Part shown: positions 36,201 to 46,080 of the stretch, piece after piece
Numbering within the stretch: position 1 is the first letter of the stretch
Layout of the letters: every line of letters starts with the position of its first letter
Assembly: GCF_037975245.1 (NCBI RefSeq)
Contig: NC_092574.1
Coordinates: 8,122,213 to 8,186,212, forward strand
Direction: 5' to 3'
Origin: Apostichopus japonicus
Taxonomy: Eukaryota; Echinodermata; Holothuroidea; Aspidochirotida; Stichopodidae
Length of the DNA: 64,000 bases
Translations under genes and position numbers: made by a program
Notes under the pieces: model-generated
Seen by the model: only the letters and a program-made list of their open reading frames with translations
Databases searched by the model: none
What the model was told of the DNA's origin: nothing

Positions 36201-38687
36201 GTTCCCACTCCTTTTCCAAGCCACTGTTTTTTCCCTTAGGCGCCATATTGTTATGCGTTGAGGTTTGTTTACCTATTCAATTCACCAAGTGTGCGTTGTG
36301 TGTCCGTACAAGAAAAGTTAATAACTCACTGAGTTCGTTACAGTGTGTGTTCCGTAGGCAATTCGTACGAGTATCACAGATGGTTTGAAATTGAGGGGGC
36401 TATTGTAGTACGGCTGAGATGCTGAAGGGAAGATGGGCGCTAGAGCGGAACGAACTTTCGGAATACCCTATATCAGTACCGTTCATCTTCAATGCTTACA
36501 AAGCATGCTCACTGCCATAAAGAAATACATCTATACAATTTGCTTACAAAACAAAACTCTGTCCGCCCAAACCCTTAAACAATGCGATTGCATACCGCAG
36601 CACTGCTGAACTACTGAATAAGAATTGGCATGATGTAATCCAAAGCAAAAATAGTTCATTACGGAATAGACAAATATTTCCACGTAGATTCCTTAGACTA
36701 ACAATTATTCCATTACAAGTGAATAGCTCACATGACTAGGTTAAGTCGATTATAATATCACCAACTAACACACACCCCACAGCTAAAGTGAAAGAGTCCA
36801 CGGTTGGAATTGGGTATACATATCCGTTGATGTGAAACAAAATCCTATTTTTTGGGTCAGGTTTTTCGATAGCTTCGACGATATGAGAGTAGAGGTTACC
36901 GATGGAGGGGAACTTAGTGTTTCTAGAGTGGTGGTTGGATGGTTGGATTGTTGGGGGTTGGGGTTGGATGGTTGGGGGTTGGGGGTTGGGGGTTGGATGG
37001 TTGGGGGTTGGGGGTTGGGGGGTTGGGGAGGAGATGATTAATATATAGGGGATGGCGGTAGTGGTATCGAGGTTGGATGTTAAGAACCACGACATTGTCC
37101 ACTAGTTCTAAAGAAACCAAAATATCAAAGTTCTATAACTATATTGGAAACCATTTACGTGTTCCAGTGACCACGGACCAGCTAGGGTGTCTCAGAAGCG
37201 GGGTTAGGAGAGATACAAACACTGGATAGATAGATACCCAAGTAGCGCTGCATACAGTAGTACATCGAGAAGACAAGTATAAGGAATGCCCGCGAGCAAA
37301 GCATGCTCATTTTACCAATATTGTATTCCTTGTTGTGAGTAAGGTTATATTTGTAGGTTATCTTTTGGGGCAAAATACAGTTTCATAGAAGGAGGGGTTG
37401 GGGGGGGGGGGACACCTCTCTATTCACCTATACAGTTAAACGATTTAATTAACTTATTACTTAACGGTGATTTTCTTCACGACACCACTCCTCGATGTCT
37501 GGTGGGAGGGCCTACAGCAAAAAGTGCATTAAAAGCTTCCAGCGATATAAGTATGCTAAAATCAGGAACGGGTCCATTATTCTCTAAAAGGAGGGGGAAG
37601 GGGGTGGGGGTCACCGAGGACGTTTAAGATCCGAAATGGTACACTCTGAGATTAATTAAAGCTATCAATTAGCTTTATGGTTGTGCTGATAACTACTTTT
37701 GCATTTTTGTGTGAGAATAAAAAAAGGGGGAGGGGGAACGGTTAAGGAGGGGTAGTACATTCCCACCCTTCTGGATCCGCCCCTGAAAAAGTGGATGATG
37801 AAAGTTAATGGGTTTTTTTTAACGAAGAGATAATTTGTAACTCACCAAACTCAATTCTAGTCCAGCGCGGCACTTTGGGCATTCCTGACAGGCGCTGGTC
37901 TCGTTGTCGTAGTACTGGGTCTCACCGCATTCTGCCGAACTCTGTCGACATGATACAATATACAATAGAGAAATATAGATAATACCAACAAATAGTCACA
38001 TCTCTTTATTGTCGTCCTCGATGTGGTTATGCAGGAATTTGTGTGACTCATTTTGCCAGATCGGGCTCCAAATCAATAGACACAGGCTGTATGTTTAGAG
38101 GGAGGGGGAGGGGTGGGAGTGGAGTCGGTTATGGAAGGGGTGAGGACTACCAAGCAGTGGCTCGAAGAGGGTAAGTGAGGAGTGGCTTTCTATCTTGGAC
38201 AAGCATAGCTGCAACTGTATGGAAGCTGTGTAACTTTTGGTGTCGGACCTTTAACATGTATAGGTTTATTATTATTATTAGCTCTCGTTTGAAAAAAAAA
38301 TGGTGCACTTCATACCTAGCCTTTTCTCTTACTAGCCAATTCCCTGTCTCGTACCCCTGCCCGCCCCCTCCTTACTCTCGACCAAATTTCCCAATGGCCT
38401 GCCACTCCAAAGAACAATTTGATAGGAGTTTGCTAACAAGTCTTTAGAGTGAGAACAGATATACATCACACTTGCAGCAGCTTTGTGGAGAGGTACACGA
38501 AAGGAATAATAAATGACGCATGTATAGCGACGCCTTGTCAACCATGACTATTCATGATCCGGAAAGGCTTGTCTTTCGAACAAGAAATGTAACTTTTTTT
38601 TTCCTTCTAATTCTTACTTACCATTACACGGGAATAAAATACTCCGAAGAGTAAGATGAGCATAATGTTAATCGTCTCTTGGTCCAT
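23959..38687 (-). CDS. Gene B: TNF-receptor-like receptor (XEDAR/EDAR-type ectodomain) with duplicated linker and C-terminal DED (13 coding exons)
   Basis: Coding exons are 38687-38622, 37941-37846, 34967-34798, 34016-33721, then two sets of four small exons (32040-31990, 30663-30579, 30020-29990, 29447-29411; 28479-28429, 27099-27015, 26447-26417, 25869-25833), then 24263-23959. They sum to 1341 nt: 446 residues plus stop, with every phase matching. The order is signal peptide (1-22), two cysteine-rich domains plus part of a third (about 26-128), Thr/Pro/Ser-rich stalk, transmembrane helix (about 185-208), two copies of a 68-residue linker (about 210-345) and a DED (about 350-430). The cysteine pattern, including GLELSLDCGWGDG and CGDCLPK, resembles the XEDAR/EDAR/TROY group. 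Inferred role: a plasma-membrane receptor that engages DED proteins such as initiator caspases directly. It is a paralog of gene A by domain order and shared phases (0, 0, 2, 1), but lacks A's terminal death domain. Confidence 0.83.
24420..24740. repeat. Diverged older relative of the duplicated gene B block
   Basis: The segment containing gactgcttccgatatttgaa and actgcacacatgaaacaaaa matches, with many differences, 25365-25700 and 28935-29290 in both units of the recent duplication. It lies in the intron before the DED exon. Confidence 0.55.
25833..25869 (-). CDS. Gene B exon 12 (linker module copy 1, exon d), 37-nt microexon
   Basis: Duplicate of exon 8; encodes ECGNPPLTEGGQ (Thr for Ala) and ends in phase 1, which fits the DED exon at 24263. 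Confidence 0.75.
26417..26447 (-). CDS. Gene B exon 11 (linker module copy 1, exon c), 31-nt microexon
   Basis: Duplicate of exon 7 with both splice sites kept; encodes SGDDHFQNPGN (Phe for Leu). Confidence 0.75.
27015..27099 (-). CDS. Gene B exon 10 (linker module copy 1, exon b)
   Basis: 85 nt, phase 1 in and 2 out, duplicate of exon 6. It begins NMGSTGTSDTSS where the other copy has TIGIPGTSDTSS; the Ser/Thr-rich remainder is unchanged. Confidence 0.75.
28429..28479 (-). CDS. Gene B exon 9 (linker module copy 1, exon a)
   Basis: 51 nt, phase 1 to 1, same splice sites as exon 5; encodes NGRTDQMDPSTNDIEL. It joins in frame after exon 8 because the four-exon module is phase 1-1 overall. Confidence 0.77.
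28576..28700 (-). mobile_element. SINE body fragment at the duplication junction
   Basis: The stretch with gcaagcaggaactcgcga, then gcaagctgaccgaag and tttaacgtcca matches the body of the SINE at 45462-45690. The tRNA-like head is missing. A (TGTA)n run flanks it as a SINE tail would. Confidence 0.7.
29411..29447 (-). CDS. Gene B exon 8 (linker module copy 2, exon d), 37-nt microexon
   Basis: Acceptor tcctttctag, donor gtaggt; phase 0 in and 1 out. It encodes ECGNPPLAEGGQ. The ORF that runs on past the donor reads intron. Confidence 0.75.
29990..30020 (-). CDS. Gene B exon 7 (linker module copy 2, exon c), 31-nt microexon
   Basis: Acceptor ttccgttacag, donor gtaagt; phase 2 in and 0 out. 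It encodes SGDDHLQNPGN including the split first codon. Confidence 0.75.
30579..30663 (-). CDS. Gene B exon 6 (linker module copy 2, exon b)
   Basis: 85 nt, phase 1 in and 2 out, acceptor ccaattttgcag and donor gtaagg. It encodes a Ser/Thr-rich stretch containing GTSDTSSALLDTTSTNSVRS. The donor lies in GTAAGGTAAGG; the downstream GT is the one that keeps the frame open into the next exon. Confidence 0.75.
31990..32040 (-). CDS. Gene B exon 5 (linker module copy 2, exon a)
   Basis: 51 nt between acceptor taccctgcag and donor gtaagt, phase 1 to 1. It encodes NGRTDQRDPSTNDIEL. It differs from its duplicate at 28429-28479 by R for M. First exon of the first-translated linker copy. Confidence 0.78.
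32560..33330. repeat. GT/GA-rich simple-sequence tract in gene B intron
   Basis: Dense ggtggtgatggttgtgatg-like units of irregular length. A 274-codon minus-strand frame (His/Thr/Pro rich) is open only because of the repeat composition. Confidence 0.8.
33721..34016 (-). CDS. Gene B exon 4: CRD3 remnant, stalk, transmembrane helix
   Basis: The acceptor catctccaatttag is chosen because it gives phase 2 and keeps the frame; a nearer AG (gaatttag before GAATGTG) would cause a stop. The exon reads FTFNMNLGMCQPC, a Thr/Pro/Ser-rich stalk, and the helix SVMIVIVSVLVVALLG through VALVIVK. It is 296 nt and ends in phase 1 at donor gtaagt. Confidence 0.83.
34798..34967 (-). CDS. Gene B exon 3: second cysteine-rich domain
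   Basis: The acceptor is cttttgtcttccag and the donor gtgagt; 170 nt, phase 0 in and 2 out, matching gene A exon 3. It reads DCGWGDGEGGVCQPCEPGTF, then CSTCSYC and DTECGDCLPK. The DCGxGxG and CGDCLPxF motifs are shared with the EDAR/XEDAR group. Confidence 0.88.
35362..35708 (-). mobile_element. hAT-like MITE, truncated copy in gene B intron
   Basis: Starts with the CAAGGGCGTAGGAA end and matches the family in reverse orientation through the 'ctgatgg...gcccccactcaaaa' part, then diverges before the other terminal repeat. It lies in the intron between gene B exons 2 and 3. Confidence 0.78.
36026..36468. mobile_element. Mariner-like MITE with TA duplication
   Basis: 443 bp with inverted ends GGGTGTTCCGAAAGTTC and GAACTTTCGGAATACCC, flanked by TA on both sides (36024-36025, 36469-36470), as Tc1/mariner insertion requires. 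A short frame inside hints at a degraded DNA-binding helix, but there is no intact transposase. Confidence 0.75.
36925..37035. repeat. G-rich tandem tract (TTGGGGG-type)
   Basis: Repeated ggttgggggttggggg and ggttggatggttgg units, with more than four runs of four or more G close together, in the gene B intron between exons 2 and 3. Confidence 0.9.
37563..37785. mobile_element. Possible hAT-like MITE
   Basis: The right end CTGGATCCGCCCCTG is a common hAT-type terminus, and CAGGAACGGGTCCA at the left matches its complement imperfectly. No target duplication seen. It lies in a gene B intron. Confidence 0.35.
37846..37941 (-). CDS. Gene B exon 2: first cysteine-rich domain
   Basis: The acceptor is catgtcgacag and the donor gtgagt; 32 codons, phase 0 to 0, as in gene A exon 2. 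It encodes ECGETQYYDNETSACQECPK then CRAGLELSL. The pattern C-x-E-x-x-Y-Y/W, C-x2-C-x2-C, G-x-E-L-S is the opening repeat of XEDAR-type receptors. Confidence 0.85.
38622..38687 (-). CDS. Gene B exon 1 (first coding): signal peptide
   Basis: An ATG at 38687-38685 opens 22 codons with the hydrophobic core IMLILLFGVFY and ends in phase 0 at the strong donor gtaagt. Cleavage is expected near the SRVM-SSA junction with exon 2. A plausible acceptor (attcatccag) lies about 25 nt upstream of the ATG. Confidence 0.77.
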
Positions 38688-39934
38688 ATTTTATTGAAGA
38701 TTTGGTTTCCGATTTCTGGATGAATATTTTGATGAATTGTTTCTGTACATAAATTAAGTAGTAAAAAGTATAACAAATTAGATCTTTTCTTGTAATTGGA
38801 AATATAATTCAAGTCATTCATTTGTCGAAAGTATACCTATTACAAAAAAAAAACAAAAAAAAAACAAAAAAACGAAGGGGATATTAGTTCGTCCAGGTGT
38901 GCAGACGTTCATAGACTCAATAGGGTCGATACAAAGGTCGGGCCTGGTGACATGATGGTCCCTTGCACTCTTCATTTAACCTTAGGTATATTACGATACG
39001 AGAATACACGAGTTCTTTATCCTATACATTTTCCAGGGCCACATCTTTGCCTTTTTTCCTGGGCCCCCTATAACTGATCCTTGACCCTGGGCTGGATCTT
39101 CTTGACCCCCCCCCCATCCCGGCCCTCCTTTCCTCATGCCTGCATAGACTACCGTTGTAAGAGAAACTGGAAATATAATAGCCCTTTCAATAAAAGTCAC
39201 CCAAAATAGAACCTAGGCACGAACCCCCCCCCCCCCCCTATAAAAATTTTAACCCCAGTCCGCAGTCCCCAGTCATTGAAAATGTAACTGTGTAATCATG
39301 ACGATGTTACATGTAGTGACTATTACCAAATTATAAGATGTGGGGCGGTTCCGTCATCTATATAATACAGTAGCTGTTTTACAGCTGAATGTTTGGGTTT
39401 CGTTTGTATTGTTGTCGAGCGAATCAATGAAGATGACGTCACGATAGGCAATTTAGAGAACTCACATTTTTAACATTCCACGGCACAGTCCGCAGCGAAC
39501 GAGAAATTGTTATTCAGAGACTAGAATAATATAGAGCCGGGCTTATTCATTGTACCTATTCATCGGCAGTTTCTCATCACTGATCCTCGACCACGCCATA
39601 AGTTCTAAAGCGACAACTTCATTAAGCGTCATGTTATGTAGACACCACACAATGAACAATGCATGGAATAATCAGATGATCCATTGTTGATTTTATATAG
39701 GCCTACCTACTATAGTTCGTCGAAATTTCGAAATTTTCATTTCAAGAGCGAAATTTTGAGGCCGTGTAATTAAATAAAAACTTTCCAAATCGTCGATACA
39801 ACATGTGAGGACCACAAGATCCCCTTGGTATCCTAACCCTATAACCGTAGCCCAGGCTCACCCACGCCCCCCCCCCCCCCCCCATTTCTAGTACATATGA
39901 TTGATTTGAATTGTATTTAAAAACGTAGTCTTAC

Positions 39935-40052
39935 CTTTTCTTTTCTCTCGCGATTGACACTATATATCAGCCTGATATTATTTTACTCAGTCCTTTTTGA
40001 TGATACACACAGTTTTGACCGTTTAAGTCCTTGTAGGCTCTTTCAATATTAT
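39935..40052 (-). other. Candidate 5' noncoding exon of gene B
   Basis: A segment bounded by a pyrimidine-rich acceptor (ttctttcttacag) and a consensus donor (AAAG|gtaaga), about 1.25 kb upstream of the gene B start codon and with stops in its reading frames. It fits an internal 5' untranslated exon. It could be chance. Confidence 0.3.
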
Positions 40053-41968
40053 CTGTAAGAAAGAATGGGCACAGAAATTAGAGTCACCGCAAGTACCGCA
40101 TAACTAAACCAAACGAAATCAAATTCCCAACAAACTTCACGATTCTGCTGAACACATATACGGATGCTTTTGCTGGCCACTTGATATGATTTCAAGCAAT
40201 GAAGTCAACATTCTTAAAATAGCTAATTACCTAATGAAAACCAAGTTCAGTACAGTATACAAGCAGTATAAGAAGGGGGGGGGGGGGAAGGGAGTAGAAG
40301 GAGCACAATTTTATGGACAAGGGGATAAATTCGTTTTTAAATCTTCTACTGCTTTTCAGGAGAATAGGCTATGTAAAGTTTGTAATGAGATAGGCAAGGG
40401 CCGGACAAGGTGGGGTTAGGGGAGGGGATGTCCACTGGCTATGCCAATGTAATACGAGCGAGTAAAAACCGGAGTGTTTGTGTAGTATTTCATCATTTAA
40501 ATCAAACATACGATGAGACCGTGTAAAATTTATCCCCCCCCCCCCCAAAAAAAAGTAATATTTATTTCTTCAAAAACCATTTGTAATATTTTGTTAAAGT
40601 TGACTTAGAAAGTAACCACGGTACGTTCATTTGAGTATTCTAAACGTGAAAGATTTTTTATAATAAAGGGGAGGGATGGGGGATAGTGGAAGGATGATTT
40701 TGGAGGGAAGGGCATAAAGCTTGCAACTAACTTTGCGAGTGTCGAACGTGATAAGGATTTATCACAACAGGTTGCCAACACATCAATTGTAAAAAGGGTC
40801 GTTACAGGCATCCGTAATCAACGATTGCACAATCCAGGACGAAAATCCCCTTTTTTATTGCATAATGTCGCTTCAAAAAGCGAAACTTGACACACATGTA
40901 CAACATGTACATTCGAATTAATACGCGTATATATTCGAATTAATACGCGGATATATTATACGGTGTTTGTCCCACATGGTTTGCCATAAACGTGTTACCG
41001 GCATGGTATTATGATCGTATATTATTGCGGACAAAGTTTACCGGATACCGTTTTCCATAAAGTTAGTGGTTGAAGTTGTCACATTTGGCATCGCAACGTG
41101 AATTTGGAGCAAACTGATAAATGTTATGCAGAGTTTCTCTATTAATTTTCTACGTGGGTCAGGGTTACATTTTGGTTTGAGCAAAGGGCCCGGGTAAATC
41201 AAAATCTCACTATTCCTAGACTGAACAATACGCATGCATGCTATATACCGGTATAGGGCGTTCAAGCTTAACAGCCTAAGGCATTAAAAATAAATGTAAA
41301 ACAATTTTTTTTTGGGGGGGGGGGGCGTCGGCCAGATTGAAATCTTTTGCAGGACCGGATTTACGTGGATTGGGTTCAGTTCCAGCTTAATTCATGAATT
41401 AATCCTTTACACTCAAATGATTATAAATACGAGTTCTTTATGACTGATATCTAATTTTAATTCCTGTATGGATCCAGCCTCTCCTAAACACCAACCATAC
41501 CCCCCCCCCCCACCCCACACATTTCCCGCCTTCAAAATAAATTGTGGGCTCTATGTATACGGTCTCCCGACGTATTGAGTCTGTTGCACAAGTTCAACTC
41601 CAAGAAAAGAAGTAGCCCCACTAATCCCAGAATTATTTTTACACAGTCAAACTTGAAATCGTCTTTAACATTTCATTTTTTTTCTGCCTTCAATTCTTCC
41701 CATCACTAAGACCTGGCTTAATTCGACAGCTGAAGGGAATCTCAACTTTCCTGAACGGTCTAGTAATATAGACTGAATTTTACTAGTGTGAACTCCCATC
41801 ATACACCTAACTCATCCTACTCCTACTTGACGTAACACGATCGGAATGGGACAACGGTCATGCTAATACGAAGGCTGAAACAGAAGTCTGTTATAGTTCA
41901 GTCTGCTTCCGGCTGTATAATATATTATAAGACCTGCTATAGTTGAAGTAATAATGAAGTTTGAACAA

Positions 41969-42345
41969 CATTCATTCATTTATTTGTTTTATCGCCAATT
42001 TTGTACAATGGGAAAGGAAGTCTCCTATGAAGCCTTAAAAAGACTTATCAAGGTAGGAGACTCCCTGGCAGAAAAGAAAAGAAAAATGTACAAATATATA
42101 TAATACAAAATATCCCAATGGTGCTGAGATGGATACGTGAATATATTATATAATACTAGTACGAGTTAATAAAATTCCTTTTCAAATGTCTGGTGAATGT
42201 GGGTTTTGAAGTTATATAGACTAAAACTTTTTGGATAGATCATTCCAAATTTGTATTGCTCTATTACGGAGACCGAATTTCCCTATGTTACTATGGTAAC
42301 AAAATTGTAATGAGCGTTGTCGGCTCGTCTTGTCTGCATGGTTAT
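41969..42345 (-). mobile_element. 5'-truncated LINE, reverse transcriptase C-terminus and 3' tail
   Basis: On the minus strand a frame reads NIGKFGLRNRAIQIWNDLSK before a stop, matching the conserved W-N-x-L region near the C-terminus of non-LTR retrotransposon ORF2. An untranslated part and an AATAAATGAATGAATG tail follow. The rest of the ORF is absent, as in most dead-on-arrival LINE copies. Confidence 0.65.
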
Positions 42346-43239
42346 GTAGTTACTACATATAAAGTACTGTGAATATGAACGTGTATAAACAGCCAGTTAT
42401 GTAAAACCGCTGTGAGAGATTTTACACAGACGTTTAACTATTAATGTAGCAAAATTTAGACTCCCGATATATCTCAACTATATCTTTCTCTCTTATCCTC
42501 TCGTTATCATTTATTCATCTCGTCTCGTCAAAATAATCTCATTTTCTGTGACTTTACTAAGTCTCAAGGATCATGACGACACTATACTGATACAACATGC
42601 CCGTATGTATAGGCCAATTCATCCTATCACGATCCGCGAACAACAGCTCCGTACCTCGAGGGACGGGCATGCAGATTAGTGGGAGATTTTTTTTTCTGAT
42701 TGTGGCGTCGACGGTTGCGATTATTAACTTAATATTTACTTCTGTCTGACTGAAGAAAATAAAAATAAAAATCCACGAAAACTCCATTTTCGTGACCTAT
42801 AATTAAGTTTATCGATATAGCCTATTCGTGAAGATCCGCAGTCGTATGGTATACAACTGAATCCCTCACATATAGTAACTTACACCCCCCCCCCCCCCCC
42901 CGTGATTGGTTACTAAAGTATCGTGTATCTTAATTATCCGAAGTCACAAATTAGTTGTAACACACGGGGAGAGCATTGGACTAACACAAATCTCGATCTA
43001 AAATTAGCTTCATTTCTGTTTCATATCTTTTGTATCTTTAATGGTACGCACGCCTTGTGGTAACACCATGGTACTCGGGTAAAACCGGAAGTATTCGATA
43101 GCTTCAAGGTTCTTGTGTACTTACACTTGTACTTTTGTACAAGTGCGACCTTCCGGCAAACGGAGCGTGACACGGGTGACACAAACGATTGCGCAAGGAA
43201 GGGATTTATCCCACATTGCATTATTTGTTTATATTGAAT

Positions 43240-43870
43240 GAGGGAGGGAAGTGAAAAGGTGACGGAGAGGGAGGGACAGGGAGGGGAGGCGAAGTGTAAT
43301 CGTAGTGGAGTGGGGAGCGTAAATAGGACGGAAGAAGTTGATAGGAGCCGGGAGGTGGAGCGAGAGTGTGGAGGGGTGGAGAAGGAGAAAGAGAATAAAG
43401 AGGAGTGAAGGGGAAATAATAGGGGCAGGGGATGGGAGGTAGTGGATTCAGAGGGGTGGGGGAAGGGTTGGGATGGGATCGTGGATGTTCAATAGGGAAA
43501 GAGAGGGAGAGTGGGCGGGAAAGGAGGATATGTAGAGGGTAGTGGGAGGGGGAGGGTGTTTAGAAATAAATTTCCTGTCTTTTCTGTAAGCGGGGAATAG
43601 GAAGAGGAGCGTAATGGGGGAGGGGGTGGATCAGGGAGGTGGTACAGGGAGGTGGGGCAAAGGGGTGGGGAAGCAGCTATAGGGGTAGTGTAAATCAGGG
43701 AGGTGGAGCGGGAGGGGGGCGGGTGGAAGAGAGAGGAGGTGGTGTAAAAGGTTGGGGAGAGGAGATGAAAATGAGAGGACAACGTGGAACAAGATTGGGG
43801 AAGGGGAGGGGAATGGAGAGCAGAGAGACCGGGAATTTGGGAGAGAGAGAGGAATTGAGAAACTGGGGTA
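43240..43870. repeat. Purine-rich tract
   Basis: About 630 bp of strongly G/A-biased plus strand (gaggggagggg, ggtggagcgggagggg and similar). Open frames on both strands here are composition artefacts. Confidence 0.85.
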
Positions 43871-44527
43871 ACAATATCTTTTTATCTTCTTTTCCATCTT
43901 TAACGATCTGTTTACCTTACAGCTCTACTATCCATAAGGCAAAATCGTTGTGAGTTTCTGTTTGAGCAGCAGAGCCTAACCTTAATAGTTGCACACAACC
44001 AGATTGCCAATTCTTCAATTTAGTTTTAAATTATATATACCGCATAATACTTGATATCTTGGAGAAATATGTACTACAAAATCTATTGGATATTATACAC
44101 ACGTATAAAACAAAAATCTGTCTACAAATGTAACATAACTTCTCAGACTGTCTTATTAAATCGCACGTCGGGCCCCCACAACAGTAACAGTCTTCCGGTG
44201 ACTGAAGGGCCTCAAAACACTCCAGCCCCATTCCAATGCAGGAAGTTTTCATCTACGCGGCCATATTGCTTTGTCTTTTCATTATGTGTATTTTCATTAT
44301 GTCCGTACTCCTGGGAATTCTAAAGTATCCTCATTACCTTTTGGGTCCCTTCGTCTATAATCAGCCGAGTTTTCTAGGTTTGTAACGGTAAAGTATCCGT
44401 CCTGTCTTGTTCGAGCTCTCCTTTAAATTGGCATTCGTTGGCAATATTCCTTCTATACTCGTCCGGTACAAGTTCTAATTAAACGCCCAACTCTCGACAC
44501 GTCTGCCTGACACTTAAACACAGTAAG

Positions 44528-44600
44528 AACAAAAAAAAAAACAAAAAAAAAAACAGTAAGAACCAAAAAAAAAAACAAACAAACACACACATACACACCC
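44528..44600. repeat. A-rich (CA8-10)n simple repeat
   Basis: Runs of A broken by single C and by cagtaagaac, then a short CA/CACA stretch. Confidence 0.9.
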
Positions 44601-45207
44601 TAGTGTACATACAAAGAAGTCTGCGGTGTGACCTGGTACAGGGCGGTACCTATCACACACCCTAACCAACTATGTTACAAAACAAAGTATATATCGTTCT
44701 TCAATGCAAATAGAGTTATGCAGGCTTACTTTAATATTAATGTCAATCATGGTAAACCACTGCAAAATGGTTGATTTCGTAAAATTCTAAAGGTGTTTTA
44801 ATATAGACTCCAAGCTCAATTGGCGTGAGCACATTAGCCATATTAGTTTCCTCTCTTGTTGGCAAAAGGCGTAGGCATCTTGTCAAAACTTAAACACACC
44901 CTTCCTATGAAAGTTCTAAAGGTCTCTTTATCAAACACTAGTACTACTATACTTGACTTATTGTTATATCATTTGGTCTGGCACAAGTAAGCTAACTATT
45001 TTTACAGAAAAGAGCGATCTGACATAATACTCTTTCTCTCTCCTAATGGATCACACGTGTGACTCAACAGTTATGGGAAATTCCCATAGTTGCGCAATAA
45101 CTGACATCACTGTATCTTGCACCCGTTATGAAGTGTACAATTTATGTGTAATTGACGTGATCTATTCAGTGGTAAGTTCATATCATTTTGTTACAAATTG
45201 TTGGAAT

Positions 45208-45438
45208 CAGTGACGTAGGAAGGTACCTTTGAGTGGGGGGGGGGGGGGGCTGAAGACTGATGGCCGGCCTGGGGGAGGGGTCTAAGGGGATGGTCGTCCC
45301 TGGAATTTTTTTTGCATTTCCAAGTTGCCTCAGATGCAATTTGGTGCAATATAGCACACTTCAACACCCACTCCATTTTGTAAATAATTTTGCATTTTCA
45401 CCTGGCCTTAGATGCAATTTGGGGCTCCAAATGAGATA
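45208..45438 (+). mobile_element. hAT-like MITE, 3'-truncated copy
   Basis: Begins CAGTGACGTAGGAAGG and follows the family until about the ctccaaatgaga motif, where a different sequence leading to the SINE starts. The right terminal repeat is absent. Confidence 0.8.
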
Positions 45439-45461
45439 AGCATAAAGGACCAACAAGTATA

Positions 45462-45690
45462 TATATTTGATCCTTCTGCAAGCAGGAACTCGCGAAGAAG
45501 CCTCATTGGCTTATCAAAGCCGCAAGCTGACCGAAGTCAGTCTCTTACATTCATATTTAACGTCCATGATTATGAATTGTTAATTGTCAACAACTCTGTA
45601 ACTGGACGACATACATTAATCTGGGAGTGACTCGAACCGGGGACCTTATGATTGAAAGGCACCGGCGTTAACCACTGAGCTAACACTCCA
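45462..45690 (-). mobile_element. tRNA-derived SINE with head and body
   Basis: On the minus strand the head has an A box (TTAGCTCAGTGG, near 45684-45672) and a B box (GGTTCGAGTC), the internal RNA polymerase III promoter of tRNAs. It is followed by a body shared with 28576-28700 and a (TA)n tail near 45462. It abuts a truncated hAT-type MITE on one side and the CACTAACACTC run on the other. Confidence 0.78.
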
Positions 45691-45710
45691 CACTAACACT
45701 CCACACTAAC

Positions 45711-46080
45711 CAGTGGCGTAGGAAGGTACTTTTGAGTGGGAGGGGGGCTGAAGACTGATGGCCGGCCTGGGGGAGGGGTCTAAGGGGAGGGGGTGTCCCC
45801 CTCCCCTTTGGAATTTTTTTGGATTTCCAGGTGGCCTCAGATGCAATTTGGTGCAATATAGCACACTTCAACTCCCACTCCATTTTGTAAAGAATTTTGC
45901 ATTTTCACCTGGCCTTAAATGCAATTTGGTGCTCCAAATGAGATTTTTTTCTCATTTGGAAATGAAAAAGGGGTTTTCTGACTTGCGGAGTGGGGGGGGG
46001 GGGCGGAATGATACTTCCGCCCCCCATATTTTTCACTGGGGGGCTGGCGCCCCCCAGCCCCCCCGGTTCCTACGCCCTTG
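45711..46080 (+). mobile_element. hAT-like MITE, full copy in repeat DNA
   Basis: 370 bp, same family as 47719-48085. Flanked by ACACTAAC on both sides (45703-45710 and 46081-46088), though the flank is itself repetitive so the duplication is less decisive here. Confidence 0.85.

Noticed and set aside
42557-42787. 76-codon minus-strand frame next to the LINE end
   Set aside because: No match to reverse transcriptase motifs that I can recognise and not continuous with the LINE frame at 42.3 kb.
43489-43953. Proline/serine- and glycine-rich frames on both strands
   Set aside because: Products of the purine-rich tract; composition only.
44031-44252. Cysteine-containing minus-strand frame as a third TNFR-like exon
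   Set aside because: Cysteine spacing does not fit a TNFR repeat and there are no convincing splice sites around it.
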